From Parasponia andersonii (taxonomy: Eukaryota; Streptophyta; Magnoliopsida; Rosales; Cannabaceae), in NCBI GenBank assembly GCA_002914805.1, contig JXTB01000097.1, positions 107,116-171,115 of the forward strand: a DNA stretch of 64,000 bases, written 5' to 3'. Within the stretch, counting starts at the first letter, position 1, and every line of letters begins with the position of its first letter. Positions 1-12,139 of this stretch are shown one piece after another. The position numbers and the translations under genes are program-made. Below the pieces are notes generated by a model, which saw nothing but the letters and a program-made list of their open reading frames with translations, was not told where the DNA came from and ran no database searches.

Positions 1-1529
1 TAAGATCGGGGTAAAATAAAAATATATATTTAAAAAAAAAAACAAAATAAACAAAGAAACAGAGAAACCCACTCTTGGACGTATACGGTTGCGCAACCAG
101 CCCGCATGATACGAAATCTCGAGCTTTTGGGCTGTTTGGGTTCCCCATTTCTAAACTGCCCGAAAAAAAATAACCATCAAATCTGCCCAAAAATATCGCT
201 CAAATTTTTATTCTTTACATTCGAATAAATCTAACCAGTGCATCAAAAAGATTAGACTGAAATGTTTTCATTATATATATATATATATATATGTAAGTTT
301 ATTCTTAAAAAGATTTTTTAAGTTTATATATATATAAGTTTTCATTTTATATATATAAGTTTATTGCCAGAGATTTTTTAAATTTTTTTATTATAAAATT
401 TATATATATACTGACCAAATTAGGATTTAAACTAATCCCTTTCCACACACGTAGCACTCAAGAGAATTCTAATCCAATTGCTATATGAAGAGTTTTCTAT
501 TAAGTACAAATATACTATAATTCTAGAGTTTATATAAATTTTTAAATGGAAAACAACTTCGATATTTTCTTTTTTGTACATTTGTAGCTTTTTCTTTTGT
601 CGATCCGCCCAAAATAAGTGACGAAAAAAAAAAAAAAAAAGAGTTGATCAACACATTTTAGTTGGACAATTTTGGTTTCGGCTTTTAAAATTAAAAACTA
701 AAAATCGCTTAAATTCCCATAAACTGATGCACAACGTGCCCGCCCATACTGTAAAGTAACCCACGTACCAAAAAATATCATCGTTTATATATTGCCCCGT
801 CTAGTCACTAATTTGAATTTTAGTGAATTTAAATGAAAATTATAGAATAGATTATGATTGGAAAGTGAAACAGTTGAAGTTGAAGGGAAATAAATTATAA
901 TTAAAAGATAAAACATTAAAATAGATCGTACAAAAATATTTGGTAAACTTTATTTTTATTTCAAAATAAAAAAAATTAATTTTAATAATTGATGTGACTG
1001 ATAAATCAGTTGAATAGAAAAATTGAGTTGAATAGAAAAATTGAATTATTACAAAAGAAATACTCATTCCAAGAGACTAATTAAATAGAAAAATTAAAAT
1101 TATTGGAACAAATATTTATTCTAATAAATATTTTATTTAAATAGAATAAAATAAATGAAACAAAAATAGCCTATGTTTCTTCGTCATTCGGCAGGAAACT
1201 TTTGATTGAATAACAATCTCATGTCCCATATCAAGTTAAACAAGCTGAAAAAAATTAAAAGGCAACGGTCGACTCAGAATTAGAAAAATTATTACATTAT
1301 TGTCGACACTGATTCTAATAATTTAATTTATGCCTCTAATAAATATATAACACAGAACAATATGGGATCTTGTTCTAGACATAGATAATGTTAAGAGGAG
1401 GCACCTAAATAAGATGGTAGTACTATATTCGTAAGTATATATATGTAATTCTTAATTAACCATCTCTCTGTTATAAACTGATTATTTTGTGATACGTACA
1501 TGGAATAATGATGTTTTTCACAATTGCAG
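1..1529. other. AT-rich non-coding stretch (probably intron 3 of the first MATE gene)
   Basis: No exon, RNA gene or clear mobile element was recognised here. The sequence is AT-rich, with a short (AT)n run near 276-291 and several poly-A/T tracts. In the downstream paralogue the same exon boundary is preceded by a 10.2-kb intron, so this is most simply the 3' part of the equivalent intron. That is inference. Short open frames in this stretch look random. Confidence 0.5.
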
Positions 1530-2786
1530 CATGAATATATTAGGATGGACCATTATGGTAGCGTTTGGCTTTAACGCGGCAGTAAGGTCAGTTTTCATTG
1601 AATTTGTCAGTCAAATAATTGATACATCAACTATATTATGGGAACAATTAATTACTTCATTTAATTAATACAGCGTGAGAGTATCAAATGAGTTAGGAGC
1701 AGCTCAACCAAGAGCAGCAAAATTCTCGTTGGTGGTGGCAATAATAACTTCATTTTTAATTGGAGTGCTCCTATCACTTATCCTGATTTTCACACGCAAC
1801 GAGTATCCATCTTTATTTTCAACCGACTCACACGTTGAAGCTCTTGTTAAGCAACTCACTCCAGTGCTAGCAACTTGCATTGTCATTAACAACATTCAGC
1901 CTGTTTTATCTGGTAATATATAGTTACACTCTATACTAGACTAAAATATTTTAATATTTAATACGTGAATTTTACTGAAATTTCTCTCATTATAAAGTTA
2001 GAATTCATTGTGCAGTACACATGTCAAGTAGCAATACATAATTAGAGTAGATAAGAGAGTGTTGTTGGCACTCTTCAAAATATTAACACTATTTTTGACC
2101 CTTTTTGTGATGGGAAATTCAGGGGTTGGCGTTGGAGCTGGATGGCAAGCAGTTATAGCTTATGTGAACGTTGCAAGCTACTATCTATTTGGAATCCCTT
2201 TGGGCCTTATATTGGGCTACAAGCTCAACATGGGTGTTAGGGTAATTATAATATATGCACGAAGAAAACGTTCTTCAATTAAGAAATATATTGGGCATTT
2301 TCTATAATAAAGAGAGAATATGTAATCTCTCCACAATTGGACAATAGGAAGATGCTGCTCTGTTTAAGTCTGTGTACCAACTTTTTTGATCTTATCTTAT
2401 TTCTTTTGTTTTTTTGTCTTATGTTTCAGGGGATTTGGTATGGGATGCTGTCTGGGACAGTACTCCAGACTTGTATTCTCTTTTGGATGGTTCACAAGAC
2501 CAATTGGAACAAAGAGGTAATCTATATTTCAACTACGTAATAATTAGATTTTCCCTTAATTCCTATATAAATGTATATATTATTGAAGCATTTATTTTTA
2601 ACCTAGATCGTCTATATACCAAAGCAAAAATGGTAAACTGTTTGGCTTAATTAAATTGTCCACTACACATGACTGAACAGTAATCAGAAGACAAAAATGT
2701 GATACATAATGCAGGCTTCGAAGGCAGAGAGCAGGATAAGGAAATGGGGAGGGCATACAGATTCAGAGAACGATGTTGAAAAATGA
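1530..2786 (+). CDS. MATE transporter (DETOXIFICATION 33/34/35-like), 3' exons only
   Basis: C-terminal part of a multidrug and toxic compound extrusion carrier, a multi-pass membrane protein that exports or sequesters small organic compounds (or anions, in the DTX33/35 branch) using an ion gradient. Five exons read in frame: 1530-1586, 1674-1912, 2123-2241, 2430-2516 and 2715-2786, all with GT-AG borders. They give about 190 residues, including the family motif RVSNELGAAQPR, the segment GAGWQAVIAYVNVASYYLFG and a hydrophilic tail ending in DVEK. Boundaries and phases match the downstream paralogue exactly, so the two are tandem duplicates. The exons for the first half (TM1-7) are not in the window. 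They may lie upstream, given the huge intron at this position in the sister gene, or the copy may be truncated. No frameshift or premature stop was seen in the five exons. Confidence 0.85.
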
Positions 2787-3169
2787 AGAAGCCAAGTGAA
2801 CATCAAAACATGGCAAAGCTTTTTGTCCGGGAAAAATCAGGCTCTAGTAGAAAAGAATCATGTATTAAAGTGTTGTTAAATTGAAATGTCATTAATATTA
2901 ATAATGGCAAAGTGCAGTTGTATAGCTGCAGACCGGATTTTCTGCAACTTTTTGTTTATTTGGTAAAATAAACATTTTAATTCATAAAACACATATAAAC
3001 CAATTGCTTATTTACTCTACGATAGGTCATTTATTAAGTTTTTAAACGATTAACTTAATATTTTTTTTTCAAATAAACACAAAATAAAGGAGGGACAAAC
3101 TAAGTAGGAAAATTCAATTAAATTCACTGCCCAATGCCCAAATTTTGTATTTCGAGTTACTTTCATATG

Positions 3170-4009
3170 CATATTGTTGGAGCGGTTTCTCACCAGCCGT
3201 CCACGTATCTCTGAACCGCTGACGGTGTATTCTCTAACTGTCTACGTGTCCTCGCTATCCTTAAGTGCTCTGAACTCCAAGCAAGGTCGGAGAGACGGGG
3301 GTGGCCACCTGCAAAGACTCTCCGATGCTGAAGTCAATGGTCTATCTTTCATACAGGGTGGCAAGGAATTAGTTTTGTATGAGTATATCTTTGTTTCTTG
3401 CTCATAAGCTTTTTTGTATATTTTTTTCTGTAAGCATACATGCCCCTCTCGGGAATGCATGGCTCATATATGTATAGTCCTGAGATTGTGAACCATGCCG
3501 GTCTCAATCTCCGAACTGAGTACCTTTCTCCTCAAAGTCTTTTCCAAAGGTCACGGGCCGAGATTTCCATGATCTTCTCTGTATCGCTGTAGCCTGATTT
3601 CCGCCACCTCCTCCGACTTGAATCTATCAGTGATGAGATTTGGGTAAATCGCCGCTCTGTCAGGGCAGCTTGCCCCTTGCGCATGCCTACCCAGGATCGT
3701 ATTAAATGCTCTGTCTGGGTCTGGAGTCGTGAGTTGCTTTCCATTGTATTCAGGTGGAAGACCCTTAGAGCTTCCGACCCCCCCAGCTGTCGAGGTAAGG
3801 GTCAGACTGGGCCAAGACTGTCCAAGGTCTGTGATGGGCTCGACCCTAACTTTGGACGGCCCAATAGCCGATTATGAAATCACGTGTGACCCACGTGGCC
3901 TTTAACTAATCACTCTCGACACCCGTCGGACGGTAGACCTCTTTTGTGACATATTCAACCGCTCGGCCATCCACGTAGCGTATGACTTGGGAACAGGTCC
4001 CACACATAT
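3170..4009 (+). mobile_element. Solo LTR, same family as the retrotransposon at 62 kb
   Basis: An 830-bp LTR at 3175-4004 begins TGTTGGAGCGG and ends GGTCCCACA. It is flanked by an exact 5-bp direct repeat CATAT (3170-3174 and 4005-4009). Sequence along its length matches the LTR at 62058-62959: the same start, the internal GGCCCAA / TCACGTG blocks and the same end. No internal region is attached, so it is a solo LTR, the usual product of LTR-LTR recombination. Orientation is that of the 62-kb element. Small open frames within it are not genes. Confidence 0.88.
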
Positions 4010-5288
4010 ATTTAACTTAAAATATTAGAGTACGTGATCGCTTAACATATTCGACGAATTTCTATCTTCTATTAAGATCGCTTTATAATGAAATTCTTAT
4101 CCCAATAAAATGTGAAGATTTTCTTAAAATGATTTCATATTTGTGAGATTTTAAATCTTAGTATCTAAATAATGTTTTTAATTAACCATGTTTACTAAAG
4201 AGAATAAGTGAAAAAGAAAAGAAAAAACAAATAACAATGAATAAAGAAGGTTAAAATTTTCTTTCATGTCTAACTAATAATTACTAGTTAAATTACATAA
4301 AAGAAAAAATATTTCCATTTTTTCTCAATTACTAATCAGTAAACATGTGCACTTGACTCAATGTGTTAGATACTATTGCTCCAATATTATTCATGGAGCC
4401 ATAGAAACTTACAAGAACACATCGATAACAGCCCTCAAATGTCAAAACAGAGCACATTAGAACGTATCTAGTAACACCCCTGAGAAGGAAGAGTACAACC
4501 ATTATGCTAACCCAATTGGAAAATAGAACGAGGGATCCAGATCAATAAGAGGGTAACTCTTACCGAAAGTCAAAACCTTTGCCTTTAGCATAAAACGGTA
4601 CAATATCAACTTTTTTTTACACAAAAAAAAAAAAAAAAAGAAAAAAGAGAGAGAGAAATCGATATCTTGCTAGATTTTGATGTCATGTGAAAGTCTAACC
4701 ATAATAAGCAAAGTTTTGCTTTGGAAAATCTTTTGTTTAAAACGTAATAAATGAATGGCGCTATTGTAAATAATTAGAGATTAGCTCCGGCCATGTCAAT
4801 AACTCAATATGTGCGATAGGTGGTTCTGGGAACAGCTGGACTATAACAGGTCTGAATTTGAGTGTGTGATCTTTCTACGAATCAAAACCAAGTCCAAAAT
4901 AAATTTACCTCTCATCCAAATCAAATATCACTTTACAGAAATAACGTCATAAATAAACATTAATACATTGGATACGACTGTAGAACCAGCGGCGCACCTA
5001 GAAATTATTTCTAGGTGGGCACAAATAAAAATTAAATTAAGCACCTATTACATAATAATTTACATATTAATGGAAGACAAGAGATTATGTAAGATTTATA
5101 ATATATTTCCTACATAATATACCCGTGTTTAAATATTACCAATTCATAGTCAAATATTTATTACAAAACTGAAGAAAATATAAATATAAAACATTTAGAT
5201 AAATCTAGTAATATATAAATATATTTATAGATACACTCAAAGTTCACATGTATTCAACACACCATTTACTTTTTTCAATTTCAAACGT

Positions 5289-5378
5289 AACATAATGTAA
5301 TATCATATATTGAGATTGCTAGTTGTTGATAGTAACATAATGTAATATCATATATTGAGATTGCTAGTTGTTGATAAT
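5289..5378. repeat. 45-bp perfect tandem duplication
   Basis: Two adjacent copies with 45-bp period; the unit begins AACATAATGTAATATC and ends near TTGTTGATA. The copies are nearly identical, which suggests a recent duplication. Confidence 0.85.
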
Positions 5379-5776
5379 AAATTCTTAGAAGCAAAGAAAT
5401 TTTAATAAAAATTAAGGAAGAGAAAATTCTTGCGAAGTATAAAAGATAAAGAGAATAAAAAAAATAAAAATAGATGTACTGTATATATTAAGGATTAGAG
5501 AAATAACAATAATTTAATTTTGATTGAGATCAAATATAAAAATAAAATAATTTACAAAAAAGTATCATGAATTAATTTATATATTATTTAAAAGAAATTT
5601 TTATTCCCAAAATTGCGTATATGTTAGTTATTAAAGGTTACCTAGATAACTAAGAGGCTACGTAAATAACTAAGATTAAATTTTTGAATGAAATAAAATA
5701 TGGAAATAAAATAATTTAGAGAAAAAAGTTTTCTAATATAAATATATATTATATTCTCTCAAATAAATATAGAGAT

Positions 5777-6607
5777 AGTATCACTTTTATACTTTGTATT
5801 TTGATATTTTATTCAATTTATACTTTGTAATTTGGTTATTATCAACATTAACTCTTAAATTTAAATCTATTACCAACATATATCCTAACACTAATTTAGA
5901 ATAGTTAATTTATCAAAATGATTTAATAAACTTACATTTGGATCAGTTTTTATAAAATTTATTTTTAATCTTTCAAACGGCATATTGATAAATATAGATG
6001 TCAAACTCTACAATTGAATTTATTGGAAAGTCTATGACCACTTGTATTCTTGCATCCAGAAAAAATAGGTTAGTTTTTTTTAGGTTGTGCTCATGAGAGT
6101 TTACAGAGATCAAACTCTGATGTAGTTCTAATAGCAAAAAATTAGTAGGAGTCGTGTGTAGAGAGTATAGAATATAAAAAGAAGATGTCGAAGGAAAAAG
6201 AAGACTATATATTTATAGGCAAATAAGAGGCATTTTATATATAGGAAACTCTATTAATTAGATAATTAATGATAATTAGCTTTGGGTAACCTAATCAAAA
6301 TAGGATACTTACTTAATTTGAATTTTAGGTATCAATTTTGATACTTATGTGATAGGTACTTTCAATATTCAATAATTATCCTTTTTAAAAAATATATTCG
6401 TATCTTCTATAAATAATAGAATGTCACGTAGACAGTTGAAATAAAATTGACAAATTCTGATCTTAATAATAAATTAACTACTCTAAATTAGTATCACAGT
6501 ATAAATTTATAATAGATTTTATATTTAAAAACTAATATTAATAATAATTAAAATATAAATATAATTCGAACAAAATATCAAAATATAAAATATAAAAATA
6601 ATAATAT
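5777..6607. repeat. Degenerate inverted-repeat (MITE-like) element with extra interior
   Basis: The left arm starts near AGTATCACTTTTATAC and the right arm ends near ATAAAAATAATAATATCC. Both arms resemble, in opposite orientation, the terminal arms of the compact element at 23477-23824. About 400 bp of unrelated sequence separates the arms, so this copy is either longer or interrupted. No coding capacity. Confidence 0.5.
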
Positions 6608-7439
6608 CCCATAAAAATATATAGTATATATAAAAAGAAAATTCAAAAAATCCGTATGCCCCCTTCCTCGATGTAGGCCCGCCATTGCGTAGAATAATGA
6701 CAAGTGAGAGTAACAACTATTTATTCCCTCACGTTCTCCTAGTGACTCAGTCTCAGCCGCCATTAAAATTTAAAAGCTGCAAGCAATGACCTATTTTAAT
6801 TTATTTCATTTGAATTTTGGTTAAAAATATATGGTTCGGGAGTTCCCTTCCCTCGTATACATGACAGGAATCATTAAAATCCCAGTACTATAAGATGTGG
6901 ATATAATATAATGTTGAGAATTGGGAATTAAAAAAAAAAAATCCTAACATTTTATTTCTATGATTAGGTATGAATTATGAAATGAAGTTGTCGAAGAAGA
7001 AAGCAAAAAGAAAAAAAAAACAATTAATGTAAGGGTGTAAGTAGTATTACAATACCAACTCCCGGTCCCATTTATTCTTGAGCTCAAATTCAATCCTTAC
7101 AAATCAATACAATGACTATAATATTTTCTTTAAAAAACAAAAAACCGTTCAAATATTAATTCGCATGAGAATAACATTAAACAGAAATAAATAAAGTATG
7201 AACAAAAATAATGCGACTGACATCCAACTTTGTGGTATTTGTTATTTTTTCATTTTTTATTTTTTAGAACGTCTCAGATATTTCAAACCAATTTGATCAT
7301 TATCATTAATTAATTAATTGCATTTTCTAGAATCACATTAAAGTTTTGTATTTATGCATATTAAGAGTGGCTCTAAGTCCTAACGATAAACCCACGTAGC
7401 TTGTCCTCACCGTACTGACCTCTCCCTCTCTGTGTAATA

Positions 7440-10400
7440 ATGGGGGATAACAGTAACAGATACCCACTTCTCTCGAGTAGAGAAGAACAACAACACCAAG
7501 AAGAAGAAGCTCACCACCAAATCGGCCATGGAAGAAGACCAATTACCTCCCCTTCATTCACCTCCTCCTTCGTCTCCGACGCCGACGACATCGCTCCGAT
7601 CAACGACGCCCGCCGTTTCTTCAAAGAGTTCTCAATCGAAGCCAAGAAGCTCTGGTACATCGCCGGACCGGCCATTTTCACCGTCGTCGCCCAATACTCC
7701 CTCGGCGCCATCACTCAAGTCTTCTCCGGCCATCTCGGCACTCTCGAACTCGCCGCTGTCTCAATCCAAAACTTCGTCATCTCTGGCTTCACCTTCGGCA
7801 TATTGGTATACATATACATTCACATATATATAATCAATTATGATTTTGAGTTTGATTTTGATTTTGAGATTTGATTGAATTGAAATTGAAGCTTGGAATG
7901 GGGAGCGCATTGGAAACCCTATGCGGACAAGCATTTGGGGCTGGTCAGCTAGATATGTTAGGGATCTATATGCAGAGATCGTGGATCGTCCTGATCGCAA
8001 CGGGCGTGATCTTGAGCCTTTTCTACATATTCGCGGAGCCGATTCTGCTCCTGATTGGCCAGACGCCGGAGATTTCGAGGGCGACGGGGGTGTTCTGCCT
8101 CTGGATGGTGCCGGAGATCTTCGCGTACGCGCTCAATTTCCCGATCGCCAAGTTCTTACAGGCGCAGAGCAAGATCATGGCCATGGCGGCGATCTCGGCG
8201 GTGGCTCTGGTCCTCCACACGTTTTTCAGCTGGCTGCTGGTGCTGAAGCTCGAGTGGGGCCTGGTCGGCGCCGCCGTGGTGATGAACGCGTCGTGGTGGT
8301 TCATAGTGGTGGCTCAGCTGGTTTACATATTTAGCGGGACCTGTGACGAGGCTTGGTCCGGGTTTTCCTGGAAGGCGTTTCACAATCTTTGGGGCTTTGT
8401 TCGGTTGTCGTTTGCTTCGGCCGTGATGCTCTGGTAAGTAATCAGTAGCTACTATCCAACTACATGTCGTTTCGTAAAGCTATGAAAAGTCTTAATGCTT
8501 TTTTGCTTTAATGATTGTGCAGTCTGGAGCTGTGGTACTTTATGATACTAATTGTCTTTGCTGGATATCTCAAGAATGCAAAAGTTTCCGTGGATGCTTT
8601 ATCAATATGGTAAGAACGCGACCCCCACGTATTAATATTTTCTTGTTTTTTAATTTTTGTTTTAAAGACTTGTAAATGCAAAACCAAAAATCAAACTCAT
8701 AAAATTATCCAAAAAAAAAAAAATACTTAAACTCATAAGTCCTTAAAAAATTTATGAAAGATTAATGGTATATTTGGACTAAAAATTGTATGTGTGTTAA
8801 CATCTTTTAGATACACAATTTAATTAGTCAAAATTTTTAATCCTTTTTCGATTATAGAGGTGTAGAAATATTTTCATTAAGGGGGACTTGTAACATTGAC
8901 AAATGATATTGTATAATTTTTATTTTATAATTTGTGGGAAATATACAACGAAACTGCAAATGAGCGAAGAATTCTAACACTCAACGCGTCCTGTATGGAC
9001 ATTTTCTGGTGCTTTCGCTGGAAAGTCAAGTCAAAAGATCCAACTGTTGTGATCGGACAGGCTTTTTCCGTAATGACTAATGACAGAATAAAAGTTGGCA
9101 CACCAAAATTTTGCTATAACAACTTATACTTTTACTAACAATAGTATTACTTTTAACAAAATAATTTTAATAAAAATACTTGAAATATTAATTTTTGTGC
9201 CCAAATTTTATTATCAATGTATATAAATGTATATAACGTGTGATTTATTATTATTTAATTAATGAATTATTTAATTAATGATAATATTTATTTTATTTAT
9301 AATAAGTATTAATATGTTAATTAAATAGTGATAATTTATATATTATATATATTAGTAAAAAAAGAATTTGATAAAAAAATTAAAATATATAATGTTATCT
9401 TAATTTTAAAAATTAACGATTGGGATATTAAAATTTTATATAAAAGATTTATACAAATAATATGGCATCATAAATAAAAAGTTAAAATAAATGATATCTA
9501 TGCAAGTGTTTTGTATAAGGTTTTAATGTTTATTTCTCAATTTTAAATTATGTGATCCTATTTTAAAATAAAAGGTGACCGAAATATATGTTACATCAAC
9601 TATTGTAAAAATTTTATGCAAAATTTTGATCTCACTGCCATTATTCTCGTTAAAACTCCCACGTGTAGCCGTAGTCGTAATTTGTACCCATGAACTGGTG
9701 ATGTGGCAAAAGAGTATCACGAGGGTTTTTAGTAGCGAAAGATGTGGAGTATCAACAACCACGTGGGTTATCTATTGATTTATTTTCTAGACAAAAAAAA
9801 AAAAAGAAAAAAGAAAACCACAACGTGGATTTTTAGTACTTTTCAATAGGAAACAAAAGCTTGTTTTTATTATAGGTTTATGGCAAAAAGATCCTTTAAC
9901 CATTCAACTTATGGCAAGTAGACACTCAAAATTTTAATTGTGACAATTAAGTCTCGTATTACATGATTTGAAATAATTTAGTTTTTAAACTATCTAAATT
10001 ATAATTTGTTATTAAATTTTTGACCAAAGACATATATAACAAACACGTCGTAACATCTAAAAGTATACTTAAAAAAAATAAACTGAATAAAAGAATTTTA
10101 GAGAGCAAGAAAGATGTATTATTTGCATTTTTAAGAGTTCTTGGAGCTATAAAATTAGAGAAAATTTTCCTACGATGGTTCATTTTTATATTTGAAATTT
10201 TCAAATTACCTTTCAAATACATTTTTAGATGTCACCACGTACTCCTTTAGTTTGTTTTTGGACAAAAATTTAACAATAGATTATAAGTTAGGCAATCTAG
10301 AGAACAAATTGCTACAAATTAAAAGGTTCAAGAGCTTAATTATTGCATTGAAACTGTGAGAACCAAATTGTCATAGGTTTGATAGTCCAAGGACCACTTG

Positions 10401-12104
10401 TGCAATTGTAAGTCCCTAGAAATCCCTAAATTTATAACCATAGTAATTACTAACTTTCATAATATTTTAATGATGATTTCTTGATGCATGAATTTACATG
10501 TGTAGTATGATTAATATATTGATTATTACATGATAAAATCTCAACTATTCCATGTTTCGGCGCGTAGAAATAATAAGTTAGTTTTCCTTATTAAGAAATT
10601 AATTATAAGCAAAAATTATATCTGCACTAAGATAAATTAAAGACACTTGGATATAAATGTGATATTACTGTCACAGATGCTTGAGCCAACGACATTAAAA
10701 AAAGTAATACTATTAGGTCACATTAGAAACTAATAGACTGTAATCCAAAGATAATTGTGATACCATAGTTTAGATCATGACATTTTTGAGGACTACGATT
10801 TAAAACGGACAAAATAAATCAAATGTGGAGATAACACAAAGAGATTAAGGGTGAAGATTGAGTAGACAAAATCAATCAAAGGTATAGAAAACACCAAGAG
10901 ATTTAAGATGGAGATTAAGGAGCCAAAATTAATTAAGGGTAGAGATTAGGTGGAGAAGATTAATTCAAGGGTGGAAATGAATTAAGAGAAAAAGATAAGA
11001 GTTAGTAAAGATTTTTCTTAGGAATTAGTAGCTTTAGTTTTCAAAAAGATTCAAAATGAAGAAATTAGAGGTGTAGACAAAATTAGTAGGTGGATTTAGT
11101 TTGCAAAGAGATTCAAAAGAAAGAAATTAGAGGCATAAATAAAATTAGTAGTTGGATTTAGGTCTGTTTGGCATGGCTTCCAAAAATCTTTTAGGGCTCA
11201 AAAGTTACTTTTGAAAGTATTTAAATGAATTGCAAGAAGATCTTTTTTTTTTTAATTAGAAGACATTTTAAAGAAACATAAACCCACTAATTTTTCCAAT
11301 AAGATTTTTTTGGGCTTTTACTTCAAGAAGTAAATGTTATCTTAAATGAGCCTTTTAGTCTTGAAAAAGATCCAAAATGAAGAAATTCGAGACATAGACA
11401 AAATTAGTAGTAGATTTAGTCTTTAAAAAGATTCAAAAGGAAGAAATTAGAAACATATACAAAATTAGTAAGTGGAGATGTATGGACTATCGGAGAGAAT
11501 GTGAAAGTGACACAATATACAATGTCTCCAATGCATGGACTATATAAAAAGAACCCTTTATTTGGCAATTGAAACTTTTGTGCCAACTTCTTCCTTCAAT
11601 TAGCCAAAACTCTTTTCATGTGTCTAATGGTATTTGGACCTAACACTTAGGAAAAATCATACATGCATATAAACTATGGAATTCACATTATTACATCATG
11701 AACGCAGCGGAAAAAATAGTGAATTTAGGTTTTTAAATTTTTACATTAAAACATTTTTTATAACTATATAACATGCAGACATATAATACAAGATCATGTA
11801 CAACATAAATCAAATCTAGATACATAAACCATAGAGATGAGATTAGGATTTAGCTCTTGTAGTGTGCTCCTCCTTGATCTCCTTGTAGATGGTGATCCAA
11901 TCTCCAACCCTAGATCTTCTTGTCTATACTCTTGCTCTTAGTTGATGAGGTGAGTGGGCACCAAGTTGAAGCCTTCGTTGGAGAACGATCAAGAACACCT
12001 TCTTGATCTTTTGGAATATCAGACGTGAGATATGATTGTAAGATTGCATGAAACTTTTTCTCTCCTCTCTTAGTCTAAGGTGGCTGAATTCTCACACACA
12101 CACA

Positions 12105-12139
<35 letters not shown>

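Larger units (their letters stand above)
2787..7439. other. Intergenic region between the tandem MATE genes
   Basis: Besides the solo LTR (3175-4004), a 45-bp tandem duplication (5289-5378) and a degenerate inverted-repeat element (5777-6607), this is AT-rich sequence without recognisable genes. The first few hundred bases should be 3' UTR of the upstream MATE. The last few hundred should hold the promoter and 5' leader of the next MATE. No convincing TATA box position could be fixed by eye. Confidence 0.5.

Noticed and set aside
10020..10250. Overlapping open frames on both strands inside MATE intron 3
   Set aside because: They lie in an inverted-repeat, AT-rich MITE-like segment with no recognisable protein features.
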